64,000 nucleotides of DNA from an uncultured Eisenbergiella sp. (GCA_910585455.1 CAJUEL010000004.1:84829-148828); one strand, 5' to 3'. Counted from the first letter of the stretch, positions 35,688 through 45,191 are shown. Notes: generated from the sequence alone by a model not told the origin. Program-made: numbers and translations.

Positions 35688-35708
35688 GTTACTGTTCACA
35701 CATTAGCC
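35688..35708 (-). repeat. Dispersed 21-bp repeat A, copy 1
   Basis: On the minus strand GCTAATGTGTGAACAGTAAC, matching GCTAATGTNTGARCAGTAAC also found at 41474-41494 and, slightly diverged, at 53223-53243. All copies are intergenic. Confidence 0.6.
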
Positions 35709-35738
35709 GGCCGCGGGCGCTCTTGCCGAATAGCAGTC

Positions 35739-36734
35739 TCATGCCTGCCCCTTCCGATATATCCTCTGCATAAAGGCATCCGCCAGCGGCAGCCACAGTT
35801 CAAAATTCGGATATTCGTAATTTCCAAATACGGAAACGCCCGCCTGACCATGAGGCACTCCGGTAAAGGTATGCACCTCTGCCCGGATTCCGTGCTCCAG
35901 CAAATCCCTGTATGCCCAGTGCAGATTGTCCAGCGCCTTATCCTCCATTCCCACCGCGTACATCACCGGCGGATAGACGACTCCTGTATAATCGATCTCT
36001 TTTCCCTCCCAGCGGGGTCCGTATACACAGATAAAAGCGTCCGGCGCACCATAGTAATCGTCCAGCTCATCCGGCCGGTAGTCCGGAAAATGATCCGTCA
36101 CCTTCTGCGTTCCGGAATAATAACGGATGCACTCCTCCCCCGTCAGCCCGCCGTTGGAAAAGCCCGCAAACGCCACCTGATTTTCCTTTATGCGGTATCG
36201 TGCCGCATTTTTCCGGATCATGCGGATCAGCCGGGCAGCGTCAGCGCCGCATTCCTGCCCGGTATAAGGCATCATATTGGTTCTGTTTAGCAGCATGAAG
36301 CTCTGATAGCCCAGCCTGTTAAAATCCAGACAGCTTTGGTATGCCTCATGGATCACACAATCCCCGTGATCGCCTCCGGCACATAAAATGACCGCCCCCT
36401 TCGGTGTGATGTCCTCCGGAAGCAAAAACTCATACATATAAGGACGAAACTCCGGATCGTGATTGTAGCGGTAATCCGGGTTATCCACATAATTTCCTGT
36501 CCTGGGCATATTGCCTTCGGGCCAGAGATAAATGCGCTCCGGCGCATCCGGAAGCTTTTCCAGTCCATCCATAAAAGCGATATATTCCTCTGCCAGCTCC
36601 TGCTGCCTGTCTGCGTCCGCCTCCAGCATCCGCTGCCTCATGCCGTGCAATTCCACCAGTTTATCAATCGGATAGCAGGGCGCATCCTCAAAATAGGTGA
36701 CGCTTCTGTGTTGTGCCTGTTTTACATCGATCAT
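35739..36734 (-). CDS. Alpha/beta-hydrolase, probable esterase
   Basis: A 331-residue cytoplasmic hydrolase. The nucleophile elbow is FAGFSNGG (Ser near residue 196), the oxyanion region ILCAGGDHGDC near 136, and the C-terminal catalytic His is likely in TGVPHGQAG near 298. The fold resembles acetyl-xylan or feruloyl-type esterases, though the substrate is not determined. I chose the ATG at 36734, which has GGGAGG at the right distance; the ATG at 36758 is possible. It is divergent from an AraC regulator, which probably controls it. Confidence 0.8.
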   Translation of the reverse strand: MIDVKQAQHRSVTYFEDAPCYPIDKLVELHGMRQRMLEADADRQQELAEEYIAFMDGLEKLPDAPERIYLWPEGNMPRTGNYVDNPDYRYNHDPEFRPYMYEFLLPEDITPKGAVILCAGGDHGDCVIHEAYQSCLDFNRLGYQSFMLLNRTNMMPYTGQECGADAARLIRMIRKNAARYRIKENQVAFAGFSNGGLTGEECIRYYSGTQKVTDHFPDYRPDELDDYYGAPDAFICVYGPRWEGKEIDYTGVVYPPVMYAVGMEDKALDNLHWAYRDLLEHGIRAEVHTFTGVPHGQAGVSVFGNYEYPNFELWLPLADAFMQRIYRKGQA

Positions 36735-36880
36735 GTCCAATACCTCCCGTATTTTCATATTTTAAAATAAATATATCACTTTTCCGCCCGGTCGTATATG
36801 CACTTTCTGATTATGGCAATCGCATTTTCTGATGGTTACCGTTCCTGCTCTGTAATTTTTCTTCGGATTGTGCTATACTT

Positions 36881-36910
36881 GTAACAATTCAGACAGACCT
36901 GAACGGTTAC
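36881..36910. repeat. Dispersed repeat B, copy 1 (palindromic)
   Basis: GTAACAATTCAGACAGACCT followed by GAACGGTTAC, an imperfect inverted repeat (GTAAC..TTCAG / CTGAAC..GTTAC) close to the AraC start. Related sequences lie at 45071-45093 and 53344-53370. It could serve as an operator, but its recurrence at unrelated places argues for a dispersed repeat. Confidence 0.5.
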
Positions 36911-36954
36911 CTGGACTTTTTTCCAATAAACGCTTCGGCAACGGAGGGCCCCCC

Positions 36955-37791
36955 ATGAACGATTCATCATCCATCATCCAAAACCGGCTCCGCGAAATCA
37001 CCGTCAATTTGGAGCGCGCCCATCTGCTCCAATGCGACGAAAGCTGGAAAAGCGGCGGCTCCGTTCCTCCCTATGACAGCATCGGCCTCATTCTGGAGGG
37101 AGAGGGGACAATGCGCATCAACGACATGGAAATCCACCCCTCAAAGGGACAGCTGTATCTGTTGCCCGCAAAGACCACACAGGCTTTTTTTACCGATCCG
37201 GACATGCCATACCGGAAATATTACTGCCATTTCGAGCTCACCTGCCAGGACTGCGGTCTGTTCGAATTCATCCGCCTGCCCCTGTGCGTTGACGCGAAGG
37301 ACTTTGACAGGGCAGTCACGCTCTTTGGCAAAATGATCCACGCCTGCAACAGCAATGACATCGCTTCCTCCATCACGGCAAAGCAATCCGTTTTCGACCT
37401 GCTCGTTTACTACATGGAATGCTGCCCGCAGGGAAGCATTTCTCTGATCGAAAGCAAGAGCGACACGCCCTTAAACAATGCCATCACCTTTGCAGAGCAG
37501 CATTTGGATCAGTCCGTCACCGTCCAGAAAATGGCTGAAATCGCCGGCTATCATCCCAGCCACTTCGCCAAGCTGTTCCAGCAGCGTCTGGGCATCACCC
37601 CCGTGCAATTTATCATCCGCAAAAAGACGGAGCGCGCCATCGAGCTGCTGACCGGCACAAATCTGCCGGTTTCCTCCATTGCGCAATCCCTGGGCTTTGC
37701 CAGCCAGTTCTATTTCAGCAGCTTTTTTAAAAAGCAGACCGGCATGAACCCTTCCGAATATCGCAGCGTGTATCTGCGCGCTTACAAATAG
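36955..37791 (+). CDS. AraC family transcriptional regulator
   Basis: A 278-residue regulator with an N-terminal cupin-like sensor (GLILEGEGTMRIND, QLYLLPAKTTQAFF) and two C-terminal helix-turn-helix motifs (VTVQKMAEIAGYHPSHFAKL; VSSIAQSLGFASQFYFSSFF), ending TGMNPSEYRSVYLRAYK. The ATG at 36955 follows ACGGAGG. Divergent from the esterase gene 220 bp away, so it probably regulates that gene. Confidence 0.92.
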   Translation: MNDSSSIIQNRLREITVNLERAHLLQCDESWKSGGSVPPYDSIGLILEGEGTMRINDMEIHPSKGQLYLLPAKTTQAFFTDPDMPYRKYYCHFELTCQDCGLFEFIRLPLCVDAKDFDRAVTLFGKMIHACNSNDIASSITAKQSVFDLLVYYMECCPQGSISLIESKSDTPLNNAITFAEQHLDQSVTVQKMAEIAGYHPSHFAKLFQQRLGITPVQFIIRKKTERAIELLTGTNLPVSSIAQSLGFASQFYFSSFFKKQTGMNPSEYRSVYLRAYK

Positions 37792-37871
37792 CCGTCTGTT
37801 TCAGAATTGACATGCCCACAGGCATCCCTGCGGATTTTCTGCCATATTGCACGCAGTTCCCCTGGAATAGA

Positions 37872-37915
37872 CGAAAAAAAACAGGGAAGAAGCCACACGA
37901 AGGCACTCTCCCCTG
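37872..37915 (-). terminator. Terminator of the hybrid kinase gene
   Basis: On the minus strand CAGGGGAGAGTGCC pairs imperfectly with GGCTTCTTCCCTG, followed by eight T. It lies about 20 bp after the kinase stop codon and can also serve the converging AraC gene. Confidence 0.75.
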
Positions 37916-37934
37916 CACAGACACTTTTTTTATT

Positions 37935-40900
37935 TTACCCGAGGAATTTTTTCAGTACGGATATGAACACATCCATATCGAGAGGCTTGGCTATATGCGC
38001 ATTCATTCCATTCTTCAATGCCGCCTCCTTATCCTCCTCCAACGCATTGGCCGTCATGGCGATAATGGGAAGATCCGCCACATCCTTTCTGGGCAGCCTG
38101 CGAATGGTTCTGGTCGCTTCATAGCCGTTCATGACAGGCATCTGCACATCCATCAGGATCGCATCATAATAGTATTCCTCCACCTTTTCCATGATCGCCA
38201 CCGCATCCGTTCCATCCGGCGCCGAATCCACTACAAATCCAGATTCTTCCAGAATCACTTCCGCTATCTCCCGGTTTAATTCATTGTCCTCCACCAGAAG
38301 AATGCGCTTTCCTTCGAAATCCGCCAGCGTCCATTCCGGAACCTCCTCCTGCTTTTCCAACAAATTATTGGCAGCGAGCAATACCGTTTTCAAATCGGAC
38401 ATAAACAAAGGCTTGGCACAAAAAGCAGTGACCCCCGCAGACCTCGCTTCCTCTTCAATATCCGTCCAGTCATACGCAGTCAAAATGATAATGGCCGCCT
38501 CATTGCCGATCACGCTCCGGATCTTTCTGGCGGTTTCCACCCCGCTGAGTCCCGGCATCTGCCAGTCAACGATGAAGGTGTGGTAAGAATCCCCCTCCTC
38601 ACGGGCGCCCCTTGCGCGGTACACCGCCTCTTTGCCTGAGGTCGTCCACTCGGAACGCATGCCGATCTGCTTTAACATTTTGCTGACACTGTCACAGATA
38701 TTGAAGTCGTCATCCACCACCAATGCCCGCAGACCTTCCAGCTCCTTAATCTGCGCCGCATTCTTCTCCGTATCCTGCAGCTTCAATTCCAGCTCCACCG
38801 TAAATGTGCTCCCCCTGCCCGGCTCGCTTTCCACATTGATGGTGCCGTTCATCATTTCCACAATATTCCTGGTAATGGCCATGCCCAGCCCGGTTCCCTG
38901 AATGCCGCTCTGCGTCACGGTAGATTCCCGCTCAAAGGGTTCAAAAATATGCTCCACAAACTCCGGCGACATGCCGATGCCATTATCCTTAATAATAAAG
39001 GTGTAGTCACCATATCCATGACGGAATGTGGTCTTTTGCATGATCCGGAAGGATACCGAGCCCCCGGCGGGCGTGTACTTCACCGCATTGCTCAGCAGAT
39101 TGATAAATACCTGGTTCAGCTTCAATGGATCCGCTATCACATCCTCATTGGTAACCTCAAAGGTATCAATAAATAATTCCAGCTGCTTCGCCTTGATCTG
39201 GGGCTGAATAATATTTACCAGATTGTGCATCTGCTCCGAAATATTGCACTCCTGCTCTTTAATCTGCACCTTTCCGCTTTCAATCCTGCTCATATCAAGA
39301 ATGTCATTGATCAGACTGAGCAAATGATTGCTGGACGAAAGAACCTTCTGCAGACAATCCAGAACCTGATCCTTGTTATCAATATGGCTGACCGCAATCG
39401 TGGAAAATCCAATGATGGCATTCATAGGTGTCCTGATATCATGGGACATATTGGATAAAAACGTAGTCTTCGCCCGGTTCGCATGCTGCGCCTGCATCAA
39501 TGCGTCCTGCAAAGCCTGGGTCTGCTCTCTCTGCTTTCTGACCTGCTCTGTGATATCCTTCGATACCACCATGACCATAATGTCTCCCGTATTATCATCC
39601 TGCGTCATGACAAAGGACTGACGCACACACATCTGATCCTGGCCGCCGGATTCTTCCCAATACTCGGCAATGACTTCTCTCTCTCCCCTTTCAAAGCAGC
39701 TGCGCAGATTCCCGATATTCACAATAGCCGAATAATTTTCCAGGGATTCTTCCAAAACAAACGGCTTCCATTTTTCAAAGCACTCCGAAGCCCTGCACGG
39801 CGCTGTCAGTCCCACCTGTTCAAGGAACGAACTTCTCCGCCCGTCCAGAATTCTGATAATATCCTGTTCGATCAAATCGCTCGACAGATTAAACTCAAAG
39901 CTGCAGAAGGAATTGGACATGATCGCGATCTGATATTGCCGTTCCTTGCGGTTGGCAAGCGACCTTTCCGCCTGCATGCGCAGTTCCTTTTCCTTCAGCT
40001 CCGTCACGTCCTGACGGATGAACAAAGCCTTGGATGCCTGACCATTTTTTCTTTCCAGGCAGACAACATTCATATGCTCCCATTCTGTGCGCCCATCTCT
40101 TGTCACACAGCTTTCATACCGCAGGTCATTATGCTCCTCCATGGCGGTAATGATGGCCTTTTTATCCATGAAAGCGATGAACCCGGGCCGGTAGCTCTCT
40201 TCCACGAAGGATGCCAGATAATTTACAATATCCAGATATTTCCCGCTATATGCAATTCCATCCCCCTCCGGTCTGGTTCCTGCCAGATATTGATAGGTAT
40301 CCTTCTCCAGATCAACCATGGCAAACCGGGAAAACAGCGTGTTGACCCCGCTTATGATGTAGCCCATCTCCCGGTTTTCCTTCTCCAGCTGCTTCCGCTC
40401 ACGTCCGGCACGGATGAGGATGATAATGATATAAACGGCGAACAGAATGATGAGCATGGTCTCCAGCTGAATTCCCACAAGATTCTCTTCCGTGATCATG
40501 CGCTGTGTCACACTTTTCGGAAACATCTGCACAAAAACATAATCGTTTTCCGGCAGATAAGTAACACAGATATTATCCGTCTCACTGGAGGAATCACACA
40601 CAAAAGCCCCTGCGCCGCCGTTATCAAAAATCTGCCGTACCTGTCCTGCAACGCTCTGATCAATCGCCCCTGTCTCTGCCAGAGCATCAATCAGATGTTT
40701 TTCGTAAGCCGTGCCATCCGAGCTGGCGATTACCCTTCCATCCGGCGCGCACAAAAATACCCGGGCGTCTTCCCCGAAATATGTAGTGGTGAGCATGCTC
40801 CTCAAATATTCCTCCGCCAGAAAAGCCCCCCGCAACACGCCGATGATATCGCCCTTAAAATAAACAGGCGCATAAAAGCACGCCATCGTTTCACTGAAAA

Positions 40901-41321
40901 AATGGGGATCAAATATAACCTCAATATCACTGTTCCCGCTGATACCGTCGATATAAAAGCGCCGCTGCGCCACATCGGCCTCCCGCCCGTCCGAAGCATA
41001 GTCCATACCGTCAAGATCCGTAAACATGATGGCGTCAAACTGGGAGTTTTCCTCCATTTTATTTAGCATCTCCGCCGTGATCACAGGCTCCGTCAAACTT
41101 TCCCCCACAAAATATGCGTAGGTTTCAATCCTGCTTAAGGCATTGCTCAGCTCGTCATCGATCTGAACGGATTTCATCCGTGCGGAATCCGCCGCGTAAT
41201 CTTTATTCTGTGCTTCCATCCGCCTGCTGTTTCGTTCTGTAAACCAGAAAAACAACAGGATTATGGCAACCAAAAGAAAAATAACGTAAACAATCTCCTG
41301 CAGGGACTTTCTCTTTTCCAT
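37935..41321 (-). CDS. Hybrid sensor histidine kinase with two receiver domains
   Basis: A 1128-residue membrane kinase. It has helix 1 (IVYVIFLLVAIILLFFWF), an extracellular Cache-like sensor (about 40-290), helix 2 (TMLIILFAVYIIIILI near 300), two PAS-like regions, a HisKA box FLSNMSHDIRTPMNAIIGFS, ATPase motifs (NLLSNAVKYTP; IKDNGIGM; GTGLGMAI), a first receiver (LVVDDDFNICDSV; Asp in FIVDWQMPG) and a second (ILLVEDNELNREIAEVIL; Asp in LMDVQMPVMNG). No DNA-binding output domain is present, so the signal must pass to another protein or act by phosphorelay. The ATG at 41321 follows GGTGAGG. The input ligand is unknown. Confidence 0.9.
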   Translation of the reverse strand: MEKRKSLQEIVYVIFLLVAIILLFFWFTERNSRRMEAQNKDYAADSARMKSVQIDDELSNALSRIETYAYFVGESLTEPVITAEMLNKMEENSQFDAIMFTDLDGMDYASDGREADVAQRRFYIDGISGNSDIEVIFDPHFFSETMACFYAPVYFKGDIIGVLRGAFLAEEYLRSMLTTTYFGEDARVFLCAPDGRVIASSDGTAYEKHLIDALAETGAIDQSVAGQVRQIFDNGGAGAFVCDSSSETDNICVTYLPENDYVFVQMFPKSVTQRMITEENLVGIQLETMLIILFAVYIIIILIRAGRERKQLEKENREMGYIISGVNTLFSRFAMVDLEKDTYQYLAGTRPEGDGIAYSGKYLDIVNYLASFVEESYRPGFIAFMDKKAIITAMEEHNDLRYESCVTRDGRTEWEHMNVVCLERKNGQASKALFIRQDVTELKEKELRMQAERSLANRKERQYQIAIMSNSFCSFEFNLSSDLIEQDIIRILDGRRSSFLEQVGLTAPCRASECFEKWKPFVLEESLENYSAIVNIGNLRSCFERGEREVIAEYWEESGGQDQMCVRQSFVMTQDDNTGDIMVMVVSKDITEQVRKQREQTQALQDALMQAQHANRAKTTFLSNMSHDIRTPMNAIIGFSTIAVSHIDNKDQVLDCLQKVLSSSNHLLSLINDILDMSRIESGKVQIKEQECNISEQMHNLVNIIQPQIKAKQLELFIDTFEVTNEDVIADPLKLNQVFINLLSNAVKYTPAGGSVSFRIMQKTTFRHGYGDYTFIIKDNGIGMSPEFVEHIFEPFERESTVTQSGIQGTGLGMAITRNIVEMMNGTINVESEPGRGSTFTVELELKLQDTEKNAAQIKELEGLRALVVDDDFNICDSVSKMLKQIGMRSEWTTSGKEAVYRARGAREEGDSYHTFIVDWQMPGLSGVETARKIRSVIGNEAAIIILTAYDWTDIEEEARSAGVTAFCAKPLFMSDLKTVLLAANNLLEKQEEVPEWTLADFEGKRILLVEDNELNREIAEVILEESGFVVDSAPDGTDAVAIMEKVEEYYYDAILMDVQMPVMNGYEATRTIRRLPRKDVADLPIIAMTANALEEDKEAALKNGMNAHIAKPLDMDVFISVLKKFLG

Positions 41322-41473
41322 ACCTAGTACCTCACCCATCTTTCCCTTCAATAAATATAGCGCGAAATTCGCGCTGCCGATACCGGCAGCCGCCTCCTTC
41401 CAATATAGTAAGTATAACAGCACGACAATTAAAAGACAACTGTTTGTTTTTCCTTCTCACGCCTTATCCTGCT

Positions 41474-41494
41474 GGCTAATGTTTGAACAGTAAC
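41474..41494 (+). repeat. Dispersed 21-bp repeat A, copy 2
   Basis: GCTAATGTTTGAACAGTAAC with one preceding G, identical in all but one position to the copy at 35688-35708. It lies in the gap between the rpsI terminator and the hybrid kinase. Confidence 0.6.
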
Positions 41495-41523
41495 TGCTGA
41501 CATACCATTTCCCACTTTTTCTC

Positions 41524-41554
41524 AAAAAAACTCCGCAGGAAAAACCTGCGGAGT
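41524..41554 (-). terminator. Terminator of rplM-rpsI
   Basis: ACTCCGCAGG pairs with CCTGCGGAGT around a TTTTT loop, followed by seven T on the minus strand, 34 bp after the rpsI stop codon. Confidence 0.93.
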
Positions 41555-41588
41555 CTGTTTGTGAATTTGTATATCTGTTTCAAAAAAA

Positions 41589-41984
41589 TTATCTCTTGGA
41601 GAACTGCGGTGCTCTACGGGCCGCCTTGAGACCGTATTTCTTTCTCTCCTTCATGCGGGGGTCACGGGTTAAGTAACCAGCCTTCTTCAGGACAGGTCTG
41701 AAATCCGCATCCGCCTCCAGAAGCGCTCTCGCGATGCCATGACGGATCGCGCCCGCCTGACCGGTGTAGCCGCCACCCTTTACGTTGACCAGCACATCGA
41801 ACTTATCAACGGTATCCGTCGCCACGAGCGGCTGACGAACGATAACCTTGAGGGTCTCCAGTCCGAAATAGTCGTTGATGTCTCTTTTATTCACTGTAAC
41901 GTTCCCGTTGCCAGGCATGAGATATACTCTGGCGATGGAGCTTTTTCTTCTTCCTGTTCCATAATATCTTGCTGTATTAGCCAT
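41589..41984 (-). CDS. rpsI: 30S ribosomal protein S9
   Basis: The 131-residue protein begins MANTARYYGTGRRKSSIARV and ends GLKAARRAPQFSKR, the strongly conserved S9 tail that reaches the ribosomal P site. GGGYTGQAGAIRHGIARALLE near residue 68-88 is the S9 signature. It is the second gene of the universally conserved rplM-rpsI operon, 29 bp after rplM. Confidence 0.98.
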   Translation of the reverse strand: MANTARYYGTGRRKSSIARVYLMPGNGNVTVNKRDINDYFGLETLKVIVRQPLVATDTVDKFDVLVNVKGGGYTGQAGAIRHGIARALLEADADFRPVLKKAGYLTRDPRMKERKKYGLKAARRAPQFSKR

Positions 41985-42013
41985 TGTTAGATTCCTCCTT
42001 CTCGATCCTTTAG

Positions 42014-42442
42014 TTAAAATGTCAGAACTTCAGGCTTCTGAGCCGCGTGCTTGTGCTCAGGACCGGCATATACGTGAAGTTTGGTGAACATCTCTCTTCC
42101 TAAAGGTCCCTTGGGAAGCATGCCCTTGACTGCAAGCTCAACGACCTGCTCGGGCTTCTTGCTCAGCTTTTCTTTCAGGGTTGTCTCCTTCATACCGCCC
42201 ACAAAGCCGGAATGATGACGGTAAATTTTCTGGTCAAGCTTCTTGCCAGTCACTTTCACCTTCTCTGCGTTGATTACGATCACATAATCGCCCGTATCGA
42301 CATGAGGGGTAAAAACAGGCTTGTTCTTTCCTCTCAAAACCTTGGCCACCTCAGATGCCAGACGGCCAAGAGTCTGTCCTTCCGCATCCACCACATACCA
42401 TTTTCTATCAATCTTAGCCGGGTTAGCCATAAATGTTTTCAT
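42014..42442 (-). CDS. rplM: 50S ribosomal protein L13
   Basis: A 142-residue large-subunit protein beginning MKTFMANPAKIDRKWYVVDA with LGRLASEVAKVLRGK (about 26-40) and the L13 signature KGMLPKGPLGREMFTKLHVYAG near the C-terminus. First gene of the rplM-rpsI operon. Its long 5' leader may serve autoregulation. Confidence 0.98.
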   Translation of the reverse strand: MKTFMANPAKIDRKWYVVDAEGQTLGRLASEVAKVLRGKNKPVFTPHVDTGDYVIVINAEKVKVTGKKLDQKIYRHHSGFVGGMKETTLKEKLSKKPEQVVELAVKGMLPKGPLGREMFTKLHVYAGPEHKHAAQKPEVLTF

Positions 42443-42608
42443 AGTGTACCTCCATACAGATTGGAATTCTTGTCTCTACCGTGTCTTCCGAACCGGGAAT
42501 TGAACGGAAAACAATTCTTAAACGAAACGCGGCATGCCCTGCAAACCGCTTATTTCAAACATTTCTCCGGGGCTGGTGAAATATTTTTAAACATCGTCAC
42601 ATTGAGTA
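42443..42608 (-). promoter_or_regulatory. 5' leader of rplM, possible L13 autoregulatory RNA
   Basis: Given the promoter at 42609-42637, the mRNA has a leader of about 160 nt. It contains a GAATTG...CAATTC hairpin (42497-42517) followed by CCGGTTCGG. Firmicutes often place an L13-binding leader here, but I cannot confirm that structure by reading alone. Confidence 0.35.
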
Positions 42609-42637
42609 ATTATATTATACGCGCCCGCGCGTGTCAA
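42609..42637 (-). promoter_or_regulatory. Consensus promoter of rplM-rpsI
   Basis: Perfect TTGACA (42637-42632), a 17-bp GC-rich spacer and perfect TATAAT (42614-42609) on the minus strand, as expected for a strongly expressed ribosomal operon. Confidence 0.9.
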
Positions 42638-42645
42638 TCGTTTTT

Positions 42646-43134
42646 TTACAAAAAATTCAGGTGAAAATGTGCAATTCCCTGCCTGTCCAGCTCCATCAGA
42701 ATGTAGGAAGGCTTGCGCCCCTCCTGCCTGGGATAGGATATGCTTCCGGGATTGATCACGGTCACGTCTCCGGGCTCCCGGGCAAGCTCGATCAGAGGAC
42801 GGTGCGTATGCCCGTACATGACGATGTCGGCGCCCCTGGCAAGGGCCTGCTCCCGGATCGTTTCCCGGTCTACAGACACATAATAGTTATGACCATGGGT
42901 GAGCCAGACCTTATAACCCCCGATCATGAATTCCTCCTCCTTGGGCAGTCCACAAAAGAAATCATTATTGCCTGCCACCATATGCACCGGGCATCCTGCC
43001 GCAAGACGGATGGCATCCTCGCTGCCCTCCACGTCTCCGCAGTGGATCAGCATGTCCAGCTCCCCCATTCTTTTGAGCAGAATCATCAGGTTCAGATCCC
43101 GTCTGTGCGTATCACTGACGATCAATATTCGCAT
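42646..43134 (-). CDS. YfcE/MJ0936-type metallophosphoesterase
   Basis: A 162-residue phosphodiesterase with the two-metal motifs SDTHRRDL, HCGDVEG, AGNNDFF, THGHNY and MYGHTHRP in the standard order. It overlaps the end of rdgB by 23 bp and has GGGAGG before the ATG, so it is the last gene of the methyltransferase-rdgB-yfcE operon. The same rdgB-yfcE pairing is common in Clostridia. Substrate not known. Confidence 0.93.
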   Translation of the reverse strand: MRILIVSDTHRRDLNLMILLKRMGELDMLIHCGDVEGSEDAIRLAAGCPVHMVAGNNDFFCGLPKEEEFMIGGYKVWLTHGHNYYVSVDRETIREQALARGADIVMYGHTHRPLIELAREPGDVTVINPGSISYPRQEGRKPSYILMELDRQGIAHFHLNFL

Positions 43135-43768
43135 ATGCGCCTCCCTGCAGCTTTTCCTTCATCAGGCGAAGCGCTCTGCCCCGGTGACTGATTCTGTTTT
43201 TTTCCTCCGGCGAAAGCGCCGCCGTGGAAATGTCATTTTCATACAGATAAAAAATCGGATCGTAACCAAAGCCGTTCTCTCCGCTCTCCTCCCAGCCGAT
43301 ATAGCCCTCTACCGTGCCGTTTGCGCTCTGCGTGCTGCCATCCGGGAAAACCGCCGCGATCGCGCAGACAAAGCGCGCCGTACGCTTTTCTTTGGGGACG
43401 CCCGCAAGCCGGGCGATCAGATTTGCGTTTTTTTCCCGGTAAGAGGTGTCATAGCCCATGTACCGGGCGGAATAGACGCCGGGCTCCTTATTCAGGTAAT
43501 CTATCTCCAGGCCCGAATCGTCCGCCATCACGATAAAATCCTCTATCCTTTTCTCCGGAAAACCCGGGATGCCGTTTTCCCTGCACCACTGCGCAATCCC
43601 CGCCGCCTTGATCAGGGCATTTTGCGCAAAGGTAGCGCCGTTCTCCTCCACCTCAGCCTCGATGCCCGCTTCCTTCATCGAGTAAACTGTAAGCTCCGGA
43701 TCCTGCAGAATTTCCCGGATTTCCTTCATTTTACCGGCGTTTCCCGTGGCGAAAATAATCTCCTTCAT
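43112..43768 (-). CDS. rdgB: XTP/dITP diphosphatase (non-canonical purine NTP pyrophosphatase)
   Basis: Removes inosine and xanthosine triphosphates from the nucleotide pool. The 218-residue protein begins MKEIIFATGNAGKMKEIREIL and has DDSGLEIDYLNKEPGVYSARYMG, GYDPIFYLYEN and ISHRGRALRLM, all Ham1/RdgB signatures. The start codon overlaps the methyltransferase stop (ATGA). Confidence 0.96.
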   Translation of the reverse strand: MKEIIFATGNAGKMKEIREILQDPELTVYSMKEAGIEAEVEENGATFAQNALIKAAGIAQWCRENGIPGFPEKRIEDFIVMADDSGLEIDYLNKEPGVYSARYMGYDTSYREKNANLIARLAGVPKEKRTARFVCAIAAVFPDGSTQSANGTVEGYIGWEESGENGFGYDPIFYLYENDISTAALSPEEKNRISHRGRALRLMKEKLQGGAYANIDRQ

Positions 43769-44934
43769 CCGTCCTGCCCATCCCTTTCCCTGTTTTTCTT
43801 TGGGGGCTTTGGTCCCTGAAACTGATAGAAATAAGTTTTCATCATGCCGTTATAAATCTTACGGTTCTTATCCGCCTTCCGCCCGATGTCCTGCTCCGCA
43901 TTTTCATAGGAAGTGATCATATACAGGGACCAGCTGTCCAGATTCCGGAAGCGCTCCCCCAGCGTCTGATACAGCTTCGGCAAAGCCGCCTTCTCCTCCA
44001 GGCGCTCCCCGTAGGGGGGATTGGTGATCACAAAGCCATATTTTTTCGGATGGGAAAGCTCTGCTACCGGTCTTCTCTGAAAATGGATCAGATGCTCCAC
44101 GCCGGCCAGCCTCGCGTTTTCCCGCGCGATGGAAACCATGCCATCGTCGATATCATAGCCCTGAATATCCGTGGAAACATCGGTGCAGACCATTTCCCTC
44201 GCCTCATCAAAGCAGTCGCGCCACTGCCTTTGGTCCACAAGATGCCCCCACTCCTGTGCCAGAAATTTCCTGTTCATCCCTGGCGCCATGTTCGCCGCCA
44301 TCATGGCGGCCTCAATCAGAAAGGTGCCGCTTCCACAAAAAGGATCCACCAAAATCCTGTCCGCCCTCCAGGGCGTCAAAAGAATCAGCCCTGCCGCCAG
44401 ATTTTCCGCGATGGGCGCTTTTGCCGTCAGCTTGCGGTAGCCTCTCTTATGCAGGGATTCCCCGGTGGTATCCAGCCCCACCGTCACCTCGTCCTTTTTG
44501 ATAAAAACCCGGAGCGGAAAGGACTGTCCGCTTTCCGGAAAACGTTCCGTATGATAAATATCCTTCAGCCGCTCCACCATTGCCTTTTTCATGATCGACT
44601 GGATATCGGAAGGGCTGAACAGCCTGCTCTTTACGCTCGCCGCCTTCGCCACCCAGAACCGTCCGTCCGCCGGTATGTATTCCTCCCAGGGCAGCGCCTT
44701 CGTACCCTGAAATAATTCCTCAAAGGTTTCCGCGCGGAAGCCTCCCACCTTGATCAGAATCCGCTCCGCTGTCCGCAGAAAAATATTGGCGCGGCAGACC
44801 GCCTCCTCATCGCCCGAAAAGGTCACCCGCCCGTCTTCCACCTCACTCACATCATAGCCCAGATCCGTGATCTCTCTTTTCAGCACCGCCTCCAGCCCAA
44901 AATGACAGGGGGCAATCAACTCAAATTTTCTCAT
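43765..44934 (-). CDS. THUMP-domain class I SAM-dependent RNA methyltransferase (RlmL/YpsC type)
   Basis: A 389-residue enzyme. The N-terminal THUMP region (about 1-155) is for RNA binding. The Rossmann methyltransferase has DPFCGSGTFLIEAAMMA (SAM loop, about 196-212) and the catalytic FVITNPPYGERL (about 303-314), the NPPY motif of N2-guanine or adenine methyltransferases. By family it likely makes m2G in 23S rRNA or tRNA. The C-terminus is basic (GPKPPKKNRERDGQDG). First gene of the operon. Confidence 0.92.
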   Translation of the reverse strand: MRKFELIAPCHFGLEAVLKREITDLGYDVSEVEDGRVTFSGDEEAVCRANIFLRTAERILIKVGGFRAETFEELFQGTKALPWEEYIPADGRFWVAKAASVKSRLFSPSDIQSIMKKAMVERLKDIYHTERFPESGQSFPLRVFIKKDEVTVGLDTTGESLHKRGYRKLTAKAPIAENLAAGLILLTPWRADRILVDPFCGSGTFLIEAAMMAANMAPGMNRKFLAQEWGHLVDQRQWRDCFDEAREMVCTDVSTDIQGYDIDDGMVSIARENARLAGVEHLIHFQRRPVAELSHPKKYGFVITNPPYGERLEEKAALPKLYQTLGERFRNLDSWSLYMITSYENAEQDIGRKADKNRKIYNGMMKTYFYQFQGPKPPKKNRERDGQDG

Positions 44935-45070
44935 TCCGCTTCCTTTCGTATTCGAAGTAACAATTCGAACAACTCTGAACCGTTACCGTCCGAAACCGTT
45001 ACACCTTCCCCCATTTTACGTTTTCGCGCATTTCCTGTCAACCATGATTCCGTCAATTTTGCAATTAGAG

Positions 45071-45109
45071 GCAACAGTTCAGCCAGGTCTGCGCGTTTAC
45101 GGCGCAGAC
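45071..45109. repeat. Dispersed repeat B, copy 2, with adjoining hairpin
   Basis: GCAACAGTTCAGCCAGGTCT resembles the copies near 36881 and 53344, and runs into a perfect GTCTGCGC/GCGCAGAC hairpin (45087-45109). It lies in the 260-bp gap between the small Asn/Gln-rich gene and the THUMP methyltransferase. Confidence 0.5.
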
Positions 45110-45146
45110 CGTGTAAAAACGCGGTGGTTGTAGAAATCCGGACATC

Positions 45147-45175
45147 AAAAAACCGGGGCGAAACACCCCGGCCTT
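45147..45175 (-). terminator. Terminator of the small Asn/Gln-rich gene
   Basis: On the minus strand CCGGGGTG and CGCCCCGG form a stem around a TTT loop, followed by six T. It lies about 20 bp past the stop codon. Confidence 0.88.
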
Positions 45176-45191
45176 TTGTGTCAACACATGT

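Noticed and set aside
39483..41066. Open frame of 527 codons on the plus strand opposite the hybrid kinase
   Set aside because: Antisense to intact kinase sequence, no domain and no ribosome site of note.
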